A stretch of DNA of 12,449 nucleotides from Candidatus Bathyarchaeota archaeon (GTDB lineage: Archaea > Thermoproteota > Bathyarchaeia > 40CM-2-53-6 > RBG-13-38-9), in NCBI GenBank assembly GCA_018396565.1, contig JAGTQO010000038.1:1-12449 (forward strand). The letters run 5' to 3'. A program made the translations under genes and the position numbers. Position 1 is the stretch's first letter; every line of letters begins with the position of its first letter. Shown here in pieces: positions 1 to 6,546 of the stretch. Below the pieces are notes generated by a model, which worked only from the letters and a program-made list of their open reading frames with translations, had not been told where the DNA came from and did no database searches.

Positions 1-184
1 TTGAGAGCGATACACCTATAAGAATACCTATCACTATCCCAGCTATGAAGACTACTCCAGCAGATTCCAGAGGCCTCTTCCTCAGCATCTCCTCTATCTC
101 GAGCTTAGACTTCTCAGCCAGGTCCCTAACCTCTTTTATTCTCTTCTGCAATTCTTCGGGGCTCAACTTAACCTTCTCAGACAT
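1..184 (-). CDS. small single-pass membrane protein, DUF883/ElaB-like layout (partial, runs off left edge)
   Basis: The reading frame starts at an ATG (182-184) and is still open at base 1, giving 61 visible residues. Residues 1-38 form a charged, helix-prone segment (MSEKVKLSPEELQKRIKEVR and on). Then comes RKRPLESAG and a glycine-rich hydrophobic helix with VIGILIGVS, a glycine-zipper-like spacing. The layout of amphipathic helix, short basic-proline linker and C-terminal membrane helix resembles the ElaB/YqjD (DUF883) type, ribosome- or membrane-associated proteins in bacteria; similarity here is only in layout, not proven homology. A TATA-like box at 220-229 and AGGAG ten bases before the ATG suggest its own promoter. 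The next gene upstream (252-452) has the same architecture, so the two look like a pair. Function unknown. I am sure of the coding frame and less sure of the family. Confidence 0.7.
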   Translation of the reverse strand, partial: MSEKVKLSPEELQKRIKEVRDLAEKSKLEIEEMLRKRPLESAGVVFIAGIVIGILIGVSLS

Positions 185-219
185 AATGTATCAACTCCTA
201 ATGTTAAGCCATTTCATCT

Positions 220-229
220 CATATAAATC
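220..229 (-). promoter_or_regulatory. TATA-like box for the left-edge membrane protein
   Basis: Read on the minus strand this is ATTTATATG, about 40 bases before the ATG at 184. Archaeal transcription usually starts some 25 bases past the TATA centre. That would give a leader of roughly 15-20 bases, which would still contain the AGGAG ribosome site. Confidence 0.45.
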
Positions 230-251
230 TCTCGTATCTGAGGTCATCCAA

Positions 252-452
252 CTATTTCTTGGATCTCGGGGCTTTAGCCAAGCCGAGTAGGAAACCTAGT
301 AGGAAAGCTATCGCTATTGATAGGAACGGAAAGTATCTGATCTCACTCTTTAGAAACTCGACGTTGTTACGTATTATGTCCTTCTGCAGATCAAGTATCT
401 CCTCTATCTGCTCCTCAGAGTATGATCCAGAGGATGTGTCAGCCTTCACCAT
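252..452 (-). CDS. small single-pass membrane protein, DUF883/ElaB-like layout
   Basis: This 66-residue protein has an acidic, soluble N-terminal half (SEEQIEEILDLQKDIIRNN) likely to form an amphipathic or coiled-coil helix. A single C-terminal membrane helix follows at about residues 42-59 (FPFLSIAIAFLLGFLLGLA), ending in a basic tail, APRSKK. The basic tail predicts that the N-terminal domain is cytoplasmic if the positive-inside rule is read against a tail-anchored layout, but topology cannot be settled from sequence. The ATG at 450-452 is preceded by GTGATCT three bases away, a match to the archaeal anti-Shine-Dalgarno sequence. It lies 38 bases after the DUF2110-like gene on the same strand and just ahead of the similar left-edge gene. 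Function unknown. Confidence 0.7.
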   Translation of the reverse strand: MVKADTSSGSYSEEQIEEILDLQKDIIRNNVEFLKSEIRYFPFLSIAIAFLLGFLLGLAKAPRSKK

Positions 453-490
453 ACCAGATCACTGCCGTATTTATGGAGATCAACCTTAAC

Positions 491-1264
491 TTAAAGGCTT
501 CCTGTCTCCGGCTCGAAGCCTCTGGTTGATATTAAGGTTTTCAACGTCGATTCCGGAAGTCTGGGCCTCAACCTAGAAACAACATTTTCCACACTTCTTC
601 CAATCTTACATTCTAGGACGCTCGATGTAAGGCTCAGCCTGACCACGTTTATTATATCCCACCCTAAATTTGCTTCTCTAATAGCCTCCGATATTCTGCT
701 CGTAACCGCACCTATGACTATGATCCTGTCAGGCGGTGTTTCCCTCCATCTCTTCAGGGTCTCCTCCTGCCTATCTGTGAGGGCTACACATATTCTACCA
801 GACCTTTCAACCCCCTCCACCCTAATTTTTAGGGGTAACCCTTCATGGAGGCAGAACATCTCCCTTATCCTCTTTACAGGTTCAGGGGAGCCGTCGGCGA
901 GTTGGGCTCTCAACCTAGACGCTGGATAGAAACAGTATTTTCTTTTAGGATAGATTATCCCTATGTCGATGCAGATATTCTCCACAGTCTTACCGGAATC
1001 TCTTATGAAGCCCTTATAGGTGCCTCCCAACCTGAGGCTTGAAGTTTGAGCTGGAGCGAACCCGTATCTCCTCCTCAGAGTCTCAGTGAATATTTCGCTG
1101 TCTTCACCTTCATATTCGAGGCTGACCCAACCGTCCACCTCAACCTGAAAATTCATGATATTTACTTTGAGGCCAGAAGTTTCTCTCTCAAGCTCAGCCT
1201 CCAACTCTTTGAGCCCCTCAACCTTTATGTGATCCTCTAACCTCTCAGATAACAGAACCTTCAT
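491..1264 (-). CDS. DUF2110-like archaeal protein with S1-like segment
   Basis: This 257-residue soluble protein has no signal peptide or membrane segment. Residues ~1-75 form an alpha/beta N-terminal part. Residues ~80-165 read like an S1/OB-type RNA-binding fold: GGTYKGFIRDSGKT opens it, followed by a predicted strand CIDIGII, then PLKIRVEGVE and RSGRICVALTD. The C-terminal third (PPDRIIVIGAVTSRISEAIR, then a cysteine-containing strand LECKIG) is a compact alpha/beta unit. This arrangement matches my memory of the archaeal DUF2110 family, which is uncharacterised but often encoded beside tfe and tRNA-modification genes; tfe lies two genes upstream here. An RNA-related role is inference. It starts 7 bases after the HD-domain gene, so the two are probably cotranscribed and coupled. 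Family assignment is moderately sure, function open. Confidence 0.7.
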   Translation of the reverse strand: MKVLLSERLEDHIKVEGLKELEAELERETSGLKVNIMNFQVEVDGWVSLEYEGEDSEIFTETLRRRYGFAPAQTSSLRLGGTYKGFIRDSGKTVENICIDIGIIYPKRKYCFYPASRLRAQLADGSPEPVKRIREMFCLHEGLPLKIRVEGVERSGRICVALTDRQEETLKRWRETPPDRIIVIGAVTSRISEAIREANLGWDIINVVRLSLTSSVLECKIGRSVENVVSRLRPRLPESTLKTLISTRGFEPETGSL

Positions 1265-1271
1265 AGACGCA

Positions 1272-1835
1272 TCATTCTATGAGGCCCATAATCTCTTCAT
1301 GGAGCCTTTTTATCCTGGATATCGCTGGATGCTCTGAGCCCAATCTGCTAGAGTATTCTTTCAAAACTTTATCAATACCCATAATCTTGTCTCCCGCCGC
1401 AAGTTTATCGGCGTAGGAAACTATCTTCTCCTCCAATGTTTCCGGTATGTAATCTCTTGAGGGTAGGCCTAAGGCTTCAGCCTCGCATCTAGGTATGCCG
1501 GCGCCTACATGCCTCTCGACTATCCTCGCCAGTCTCTCATCGAATCCAGCCTCCCTCAGAATCTCAGCCCCTACAACTCCATGCCTGACATCTGCGGTAA
1601 CCGACCGGCCTAGATCGTGGAGTAATCCTCCGATCCTAACAAGCTCCAAGTCAACGTTCAATCCTCTCCTCAAACATTTCTCGGCTAGCTCTTCAGCCTT
1701 CCCCGATACTAGGATCGAATGTTCAACGATCTTGCTGTTGCATCCCTTTCTTCTCAGTAGGCGCATCGCTTCCCTTAAAGTCGGCAGACCCCTCTTAAGG
1801 TGTAAGGACAACCTTGATCGGATCCTCACCTTCAA
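1272..1835 (-). CDS. HD-domain phosphohydrolase, TIGR00295-like archaeal family
   Basis: The metal-binding pattern of the HD superfamily is complete, numbering from the TTG at 1835: H39 (VEHSILV), H73-D74 (GLLHDLG), H85 (RHGVVGAEIL), H109 (ERHVGAG) and D143 (YADKL). The closest family I recognise is the archaeal TIGR00295/HDIG group; the substrate is unknown, though such domains usually hydrolyse nucleotides or phosphate esters. The start is uncertain. The longest frame begins at a TTG inside the dehydrogenase gene (41-bp overlap). A TTG at 1811 and an ATG at 1766 are alternatives, and family members usually begin only about 10-15 residues before the GC(N)S segment at residue 31. The overlap implies translational coupling with the upstream dehydrogenase. 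It sits 7 bases ahead of the DUF2110-like gene. Confidence 0.82.
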   Translation of the reverse strand: MKVRIRSRLSLHLKRGLPTLREAMRLLRRKGCNSKIVEHSILVSGKAEELAEKCLRRGLNVDLELVRIGGLLHDLGRSVTADVRHGVVGAEILREAGFDERLARIVERHVGAGIPRCEAEALGLPSRDYIPETLEEKIVSYADKLAAGDKIMGIDKVLKEYSSRLGSEHPAISRIKRLHEEIMGLIE

Positions 1836-2889
1836 CCTCTTGGGCTGCCAACCTCAACCCTTTATCCGCCTCATCCAAGCTGAGGATGTGTGTAGCCATC
1901 TTCCCCACCGGATACTTCCTGCTCTCCAACAGTTTTATAGCTGCTTCCACATTCCAAGGCTGCCCCAAACCTCCTATGATCCTCAACTCTTTTGTCACAA
2001 TTTCATCTGTCAATATTGGAACAGACCTGCCGCCGGTCAGGCCTGGTATAACGCAGACCCCCAGAGGCTTCAAAAGCCTTACCGCTTCAGAGATCGCCTT
2101 TACGGACCCTGTTGTACATATCACCTTATCAGCCATCTCCCCTGAGGTAAAGTCTGAAACAGCCTCGATCAGACCTCTCTCATCGACGTTTACTGTGTGG
2201 TCTGCCCCATACTCTATTCCGAGCTGGAGTCTCCTCCTATCGATTGAGGTCCCTGCCAGAATAATCTTTCCTGCCCCTGCGTGGTGGGCAACCATGACTG
2301 TCGCCAAGCCTTGGGGGCCAGGCCCCAAAACAGCCACAGTCTCCCCAGGCTTAACATCGCCTTTTATGCATACCCACCTGACGGCGTTGCCTATGGTCGA
2401 TGCTAGACACGCCTCCTCCTTTGGAACTGATGTTGAGATCTTGTGAACCCTAGAGTTTGGGGCTACGTACATGTATTGGCCGTAGGCCCCCCATAGGTGG
2501 GGCGGCTCCTCACATGAGATATTTATCCCATAACATCTAACGTTGACGCAGAGTTGGTAGTATCCTGTGAGGCAGTACCTGCATCTGCCGCATAGAATGT
2601 ATGGTTCAACAACAACCCTGTCTCCCCTGTCAACGCCGTAATGTTTCGAGGCCACCTCACCGATCTGGTGTACTGTGCCTACAACCTCATGGCCCATTAT
2701 TATCGGTAAGGGTGATGATAATGGTCCACCGAACTTTACACCAGTATATCTTTCAGCGTCTGAGCCGCATATGCTGACAGCCTCAACTTTCAGCAACATC
2801 CCTTCTGAGCCTACTGTTGGAATATCGAAGTATCGGGGTACCACTCTCCTCGGCGACTCCAATACTATAGATAATTCTTTATTAGACAT
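1795..2889 (-). CDS. zinc-dependent medium-chain alcohol/polyol dehydrogenase
   Basis: This 364-residue protein is full length for the medium-chain dehydrogenase superfamily. The catalytic zinc ligands are visible as C41 (CGSD) and H67-E68 (GHEVVG). The structural zinc site is the four-cysteine loop C100, C103, C106, C114 (CGRCRYCLTGYYQLC). The Rossmann nucleotide-binding turn is GPGPQG at 189-194. The end of the second Rossmann strand (LAGTSIDRRRL) lacks the acidic residue typical of NAD-specific enzymes at the usual place and is followed by arginines, so NADP use is possible; this is inference. It would oxidise a secondary alcohol or polyol, or reduce the matching ketone, in the cytoplasm; the substrate cannot be read from sequence. 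The ATG is preceded four bases away by GTGATCC, a strong ribosome site. It interrupts a run of information-processing genes and overlaps the HD gene. Confidence 0.9.
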   Translation of the reverse strand: MSNKELSIVLESPRRVVPRYFDIPTVGSEGMLLKVEAVSICGSDAERYTGVKFGGPLSSPLPIIMGHEVVGTVHQIGEVASKHYGVDRGDRVVVEPYILCGRCRYCLTGYYQLCVNVRCYGINISCEEPPHLWGAYGQYMYVAPNSRVHKISTSVPKEEACLASTIGNAVRWVCIKGDVKPGETVAVLGPGPQGLATVMVAHHAGAGKIILAGTSIDRRRLQLGIEYGADHTVNVDERGLIEAVSDFTSGEMADKVICTTGSVKAISEAVRLLKPLGVCVIPGLTGGRSVPILTDEIVTKELRIIGGLGQPWNVEAAIKLLESRKYPVGKMATHILSLDEADKGLRLAAQEVEGEDPIKVVLTP

Positions 2890-3058
2890 AGCCGGATCAC
2901 TATTTACATCTGAATTATAGTATTAAGGATACTTGTTTTCGGGTATGCTTTATCGTTGGTTTGCCACTTAGTAATCCTGATGTTTTACCGGTCAACCATC
3001 AGATGTATCAGACTCTAATCATGTCGTTCTCTCAGAATTGAAATTTCCGTTCCATATG

Positions 3059-3565
3059 TTAATCTGAGAGTTCGTCCTCAAGCTTCTGAATTACTTTCGA
3101 TAGTTCATCTATTATCTTGCTGTTGTCACATTCAACAAGTTGCTCGCTGCATTTTGGACATTTGAAGACGGTCTCGATAGCCTCCTCGAATGGTAGTCTG
3201 ATGTTGCTGCACTTGTTGCAGGTGAAGAAGCTATGTAACTTCTCATACTCCAGCCTCGCCTTCAACTTATCTACACTCTTCCTCTTTCTACTCCTTATGA
3301 AGGCGTCTAACTGTTCAGGTTGGAGCTTCCAGTAGAATACGAACCATCCTGTCTTCTCATCCCTGACCCTTGTACATGAGACCAAAGCCTTATCATATAA
3401 TTTGTAGAGGACCTTCCTCACAATGTTTATTCTGACCCCTGAATCGTTTGCTATAACTTCATCTGTTGCTTCTTTGAGTTTCATCAGGGATGTTACTATC
3501 TTGGTAGCGTCCTCCTCACCTAGGAGACCTGCAACCTTGATAAGTTCATCATCGTAGGGCGTCAT
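3059..3565 (-). CDS. tfe: transcription factor E (TFIIE-alpha homologue)
   Basis: The 168-residue protein has the usual archaeal TFE layout. An N-terminal winged helix (about 5-85) ends in the hallmark GWFVFYWKL. A basic linker helix follows (RSRKRKSVDKLKARLEYEKL), then a zinc ribbon with C116-x2-C119 and C136-x2-C139, and an acidic C-terminal helix. TFE binds RNA polymerase and the TBP/TFB-bound promoter and helps open the start site; it is a general factor in the cytoplasm/nucleoid. The ATG at 3563-3565 has GAGG nine bases upstream. The gene stands alone between two gaps of 169 and 242 bases. A weak TATAATG lies at about 3639-3645 on the minus strand. Its neighbourhood with trm56, HD and DUF2110-like genes is, from memory, recurrent in archaea. 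Confidence 0.95.
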   Translation of the reverse strand: MTPYDDELIKVAGLLGEEDATKIVTSLMKLKEATDEVIANDSGVRINIVRKVLYKLYDKALVSCTRVRDEKTGWFVFYWKLQPEQLDAFIRSRKRKSVDKLKARLEYEKLHSFFTCNKCSNIRLPFEEAIETVFKCPKCSEQLVECDNSKIIDELSKVIQKLEDELSD

Positions 3566-3807
3566 AGGCTTATCCTCAACCTGTCCTCTTGCAATTTCAT
3601 GTTAGGGTTAGATCTGGGTTGGGCCGATCCTCTGTATTCATTATACGTTGCAGCGTCACAGGCTGCTAGGTACTTCTATATCCCTTGTAACCCTTCTGGC
3701 GAGTTTCACCAACCATCAGCATATATTAAATGTAATTCCTATTTTTAATTATTATCCCAGTACACTGCCTATTTCATATGAGGCTGATAATCGCCCTTCC
3801 AACAGTT

Positions 3808-4350
3808 TCACGCAGATACCTTCAGAATCTTCTTACCATGTTTGGAGGGGAAAACCCTCAACTTTGCACCTGAGAATACCCTAGACAATTCTTCTCCATT
3901 GAACAGTCTGTCCAAGAAAACAGCTAAAGCCGCAACTTCTGAGTGGGGCTGATTTCCAACGGCAACGTTAAAGTCTGAAAACTCGGGTTTATAGAATTCT
4001 GACGGTACCTTTCGGCTTCCAACAAGTATGAGGAGGTCTCGTCCCGAAGATCTTATCCTATTCATGACATCGCTTGTCTGAATGTTCTCTCCATAAACTG
4101 TGAGATGGACTGTTACGCCACCATTATCTCTCCATTCCTTTATGCATCTCCTCCACGGGACACCCATCTCCACACTGAATGGCCCACCCCATTCCTCCAC
4201 AACTTTCCTGAGGGTCTCTTCAATCGTCTTGTCAGAGACATCTGCAATAATGATGCCTGAGGCTCCGAATGCCCTTGCGGTCAAGGCAACGTGGCTTGTC
4301 ACCCTGAAGTCTCTGGGTCTGTGCCCCCAACGCAGTACTATAACTCTCAA
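3808..4350 (-). CDS. trm56: tRNA (cytidine(56)-2'-O)-methyltransferase (aTrm56)
   Basis: This 180-residue SPOUT-class enzyme methylates the 2'-hydroxyl of C56 in the T-loop of archaeal tRNAs with S-adenosylmethionine. Family signatures are clear: LRWGHRPRDFRVTSHVALTA (6-25), EEWGGPF (52-58), VHLTVYG (81-87), ILVGSRKVPSEFY (108-120) and AVGNQPHSEVAALAVFLDRL (130-149). The last two build the trefoil-knot cofactor site. Length is normal. The start is a TTG (4348-4350), supported because the family begins with Met only a few residues before the LR-GHRP motif. That TTG lies inside a stable-looking hairpin (see 4345-4374). It follows mbf1 by 53 bases with no obvious promoter between, so cotranscription with mbf1 is likely. 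Confidence 0.95.
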   Translation of the reverse strand: MRVIVLRWGHRPRDFRVTSHVALTARAFGASGIIIADVSDKTIEETLRKVVEEWGGPFSVEMGVPWRRCIKEWRDNGGVTVHLTVYGENIQTSDVMNRIRSSGRDLLILVGSRKVPSEFYKPEFSDFNVAVGNQPHSEVAALAVFLDRLFNGEELSRVFSGAKLRVFPSKHGKKILKVSA

Positions 4351-4374
4351 CCGAGAGCCCCTCTCAGGCTGAGA
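4345..4374 (-). promoter_or_regulatory. hairpin enclosing the trm56 start codon
   Basis: In the minus-strand RNA, UCUCAGCC-U-GAGAG pairs with CUCUCGGUUGAGA across a GGG loop. That makes 13 pairs with one bulged U and one G-U pair. The UUG start codon (4348-4350) is in the 3' arm and the purine-rich stretch GAGAGGGG is in the 5' arm and loop, so initiation could be blocked when folded. No U-tract follows, which argues against a terminator. Regulation is inferred. Confidence 0.5.
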
Positions 4375-4403
4375 AGGGTGCGATGAATCTGAATCATGTA
4401 ACT

Positions 4404-4904
4404 CTAATCCTTCCTCCTATACTGGATTATGTCTCCTAGGGTAAGCTCATACTCAGCTCCTTCTACATCCTCTACCTTAGGCTCGCTTCTAGGTGTGAGA
4501 AGTTTGATCTTGAGCGCATGTTCAAGCATCCGTGCCAGCCTCATGTCGGGAACCATCTTGCCAACCTCCAACTTCTGTATTATGGATAGACGTTCCTTAA
4601 CCATCTTAGCCAGGTCCTTCTGGGTCATACCAATCTTCTCCCTAGCATCTCTTATTCTCTCTGGGAAGTCCTCGACTATGTCCAGTTCCTCAAAATCCTT
4701 AGGAAGCTTACTGGAGCCAAATCTTATAGGTTGGGCTATTGCAGGTTTGGGTTTAACGGTTGATTCAAATTGAGGCTTCAGGTCAGGTTCACCCAGTATA
4801 GAGCACTCCGAACATACGACGAGCCTCGTGCCTTCAAGAACTATTCTCTTAGGGGTTCCATGTATGACTGAACCGCACACTTCACAGTTCAAATTTAAAC
4901 ACAT
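4404..4904 (-). CDS. mbf1: archaeal multiprotein bridging factor 1 (MBF1-type HTH protein)
   Basis: This 166-residue protein has an N-terminal zinc ribbon, C7-x2-C10 (CEVCG) and C31-x2-C34 (CSEC), as in archaeal MBF1. A flexible proline/lysine-rich linker spans about 45-70. A Cro/C1-type helix-turn-helix occupies about 82-137, with IRDAREKIGMTQKDLAKMV followed by the typical IQKLEVGKMVPD. The ribbon plus XRE domain separates it from simple repressors. In eukaryotes MBF1 bridges activators and TBP; archaeal MBF1 has been linked to the small ribosomal subunit and translation, so its role is not settled. The ATG is at 4902-4904 and the transcript may be nearly leaderless, because a TATA-like box lies only about 20-25 bases upstream. 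It is first in a minus-strand run with trm56, divergent from the PUA gene. Confidence 0.93.
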   Translation of the reverse strand: MCLNLNCEVCGSVIHGTPKRIVLEGTRLVVCSECSILGEPDLKPQFESTVKPKPAIAQPIRFGSSKLPKDFEELDIVEDFPERIRDAREKIGMTQKDLAKMVKERLSIIQKLEVGKMVPDMRLARMLEHALKIKLLTPRSEPKVEDVEGAEYELTLGDIIQYRRKD

Positions 4905-4920
4905 CCTTCAAGGAACTGTG
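4883..4920. promoter_or_regulatory. 8-bp dyad centred on the mbf1 start codon
   Basis: CACAGTTC (4883-4890) and its exact inverse GAACTGTG (4913-4920) flank the mbf1 ATG at 4902-4904. The half-site centres are 30 bp apart, about three helical turns, so a dimer could touch both on one DNA face. Inverted repeats of this size also occur by chance in a window this long, so an operator role is only a suggestion. Confidence 0.25.
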
Positions 4921-4932
4921 GAAACTTAAATT
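4918..4932 (+). promoter_or_regulatory. BRE/TATA-like element in the mbf1-PUA divergent gap
   Basis: GTGGAAA (BRE-like) is followed by CTTAAATT (TATA-like) about 25 bases before 4952. It would start transcription for the PUA gene at or just before its candidate start codons. The AT core is nearly symmetric and could also serve mbf1 on the other strand, about 20-25 bases from its ATG. Confidence 0.45.
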
Positions 4933-4963
4933 CGGTGCAAGGCTATTAGTTTTGCGAGGGACG

Positions 4964-5467
4964 ATGGATAAGCCTACTCTATGGGAGTTGAGGAGGATAA
5001 GGGGTGTCGCCAACTACCAGTTCGGAGGCCAGACTGGTAGGGTCCTCTTCCCTAAGGGTGTGAAGGTTACACGCTCCCAACGGACCGGTAGGGTTAGACT
5101 CATCATTTACAGGGGTAAGGTTCTGGCAACCCTCAGAAGCAGCGATGGGCTCCTGAGCTTAACAATCTATGGGGCTAAGAGGCTTGTTGATAGAATGGGT
5201 TCCGAAACTCCTTTGACGGTGAAGGTTAAGGAGGGCTTTGAAGAATTTATCAAGGAGGGAAGGAGCCTCTTCGCAAAGCATGTCTTGGAGGCTGATCCAG
5301 CGATCAGGCCTAGGAGCGAGGTTTTCATAGTTGACAGGTATGGTAGGTTACTAGCTGTTGGGAAGGCTGTTCTGAGCGGTGTTGAGATGACTTCATTTAG
5401 ACTAGGATTGGCTGTGAAGGTTAGGAAGGGTGTATGTGAGATGGAAAGATCTTCGTCTCAGGCTTAA
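4964..5467 (+). CDS. PUA-domain RNA-binding protein (archaeosine transglycosylase-like C-terminal module)
   Basis: From ATG 4964 the protein is 167 residues; an in-frame TTG at 4952 would add four. I chose the ATG because GAGGG stands just before it and a TATA-like box predicts a transcript start near 4950. The N-terminal half (LRRIRGVANYQFGGQTGRVL, then RLIIYRGKVLATLRSSDGLL) resembles the pre-PUA domain of archaeal tRNA-guanine transglycosylase-like proteins. The C-terminal ~70 residues are a PUA domain: EGRSLFAKHVLEADPAIRPR, EVFIVDRYGRLLAVGKAVLS, and a closing GLAVKVRKGV. PUA domains bind structured RNA, typically tRNA or rRNA. There is no catalytic domain, so it is a stand-alone RNA binder; the target is unknown. 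It sits just upstream of NAC on the same strand, an arrangement I recall from other archaea, hinting at a ribosome or tRNA role. Confidence 0.85.
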   Translation: MDKPTLWELRRIRGVANYQFGGQTGRVLFPKGVKVTRSQRTGRVRLIIYRGKVLATLRSSDGLLSLTIYGAKRLVDRMGSETPLTVKVKEGFEEFIKEGRSLFAKHVLEADPAIRPRSEVFIVDRYGRLLAVGKAVLSGVEMTSFRLGLAVKVRKGVCEMERSSSQA

Positions 5468-5555
5468 TTTTATTAAACATAAAGATTATCAGGCCTCCAA
5501 GTAAGAGTATTTTCAGTTTAAGGTGTTCGATTTGGCGCATAGGGTCTTGAGGTCG

Positions 5556-5924
5556 ATGAAGGGAATCTCAAGCAGAGAGGCTCTTAGAATGATGCAGAGG
5601 ATGGGTATGGAGACCAAGCCCTTGGATGGTGTGAGGGACGTAACTATCACAACAGGCGATAAGAGGATAATCATTGAGGAGCCTACGGTTATGTCTATTG
5701 TGGTCCAGGGTCAAAGAATATTTCAGGTCGCTGGTGGAAACTTGAGGGAGGAGAATATCATGTTAGAGGCTAAGCCTGGAATACCTGAGGGTGACATTGA
5801 GCTGGTTGCTCGACAGACCGATGTCTCTCTGGATGAGGCTAGGAAGGCCTTGGAAGATTCTGGGGGTGACCTTGCTGAAGCCATTCTATCAATCAAGAGG
5901 AGACTACCCTCAACCTCCCCTTGA
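5556..5924 (+). CDS. nac: nascent polypeptide-associated complex protein (archaeal NAC)
   Basis: This 122-residue protein forms a homodimer at the ribosome exit tunnel and shields nascent chains. An N-terminal segment rich in methionine and basic residues (SREALRMMQRMGM) precedes the NAC beta domain (about 24-75: VRDVTITTGDKRIIIEEPTV, then QRIFQVAGG). A C-terminal UBA domain (about 78-116: EGDIELVARQTDVSLDEARK, then GGDLAEAI) completes it. The frame is open upstream to a GTG at 5523. I chose the ATG at 5556 because archaeal NAC starts with a Met about ten residues before the MM-x-MG motif, and because the 12 bases ending in this ATG are identical to those ending at the GTPase start. The stop codon lies inside the end of atpD (32-bp tail-to-tail overlap). 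Confidence 0.93.
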   Translation: MKGISSREALRMMQRMGMETKPLDGVRDVTITTGDKRIIIEEPTVMSIVVQGQRIFQVAGGNLREENIMLEAKPGIPEGDIELVARQTDVSLDEARKALEDSGGDLAEAILSIKRRLPSTSP

Positions 5925-6531
5925 TCATCTTCAACCTGAAGAAGTCCTCCCTCTCCCTCTCTTCAAGATGCACCCTGATGTAACGTATCGTATTTATCAT
6001 TCTTGGAATTATCACATATTCCAGACTGTTGACCCTCCTCTTAACAGAAGCTATTGCCTCAGCCAACTTGACGACAGCAGCCTCGACAGCTGAAAGTTCA
6101 ACCAAGATTCTTATAGCCTCAGCCATGGCTAGGGAGGCCTCGTCGAGTCTCGCTGTCGTATCCAACATCCCATATGGGAGGACGTTCAGGGGCTTCATCT
6201 CAACCTGCAAGCTGGGTATGGAGACACCTATGACGTTCCTTGTCTTCGCTATTACGTCAAACCTGTCCCCTACTCCATACGATATCTCCCTCAGCCTTGT
6301 GTATCCAAGGATCATCTGGGCCTCAGTGAATGCTAAGTATGCGTCGCCGAGGACCTTCTGAGCCTTAGCCCTAAGGTTTGAGATCTCCCTTACAAACTCG
6401 AAAAATTCGATCATCATCGCGTCAAGCTTCTCTCTGAGAAGGTCCCTCCCCCTCCCCGCTATCTCCATCCTCTTGCGGAGGGCAAGAAGCTCCATCCTAG
6501 TCGGATGGACATCCATCAACTGCTCTGACAT
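5893..6531 (-). CDS. atpD: A-type ATP synthase subunit D (central stalk)
   Basis: This is a 212-residue, full-length subunit D, the coiled-coil shaft that turns inside the A3B3 head of the archaeal ATP synthase. The N-terminal helix carries the family signature (VHPTRMELLALRKRMEIAGR, then GRDLLREKLDAMM). The middle contains the hairpin region (PLNVLPYGMLDTTARLDEAS). The C-terminal helix has the conserved RRVNSLEYVIIPRMINTIRY, where RVNALE is typical. No frameshift is seen. It follows the atpB remnant by 15 bases, the usual A-B-D order. With A and B broken here, D has no local partner, so either complete copies exist elsewhere or the break is not real. Its last 32 bases overlap the end of nac on the other strand. 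Confidence 0.95.
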   Translation of the reverse strand: MSEQLMDVHPTRMELLALRKRMEIAGRGRDLLREKLDAMMIEFFEFVREISNLRAKAQKVLGDAYLAFTEAQMILGYTRLREISYGVGDRFDVIAKTRNVIGVSIPSLQVEMKPLNVLPYGMLDTTARLDEASLAMAEAIRILVELSAVEAAVVKLAEAIASVKRRVNSLEYVIIPRMINTIRYIRVHLEEREREDFFRLKMIKGRLRVVSS

Positions 6532-6546
6532 TCGAAGAACCCTTAC

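Noticed and set aside
714..1240. Several plus-strand frames opposite the DUF2110-like gene
   Set aside because: All are shadows of the minus-strand gene, which has good coding character and tight spacing to its neighbours.
1495..2446. Two long plus-strand frames opposite the HD and dehydrogenase genes
   Set aside because: They are antisense shadows; the minus-strand proteins in this stretch carry complete zinc and HD motifs, while the plus-strand peptides are Pro/Ser-rich without motifs.
3648..3884. 78-codon plus-strand frame between tfe and trm56
   Set aside because: It runs into the end of trm56 on the opposite strand, has no ribosome site and no recognisable composition or motif.
4345..4374. 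The trm56 hairpin as an intrinsic terminator of mbf1
   Set aside because: No U-rich tract follows it on the minus strand; the downstream bases are GUUAUAGUACUGCG, and the hairpin covers a start codon.
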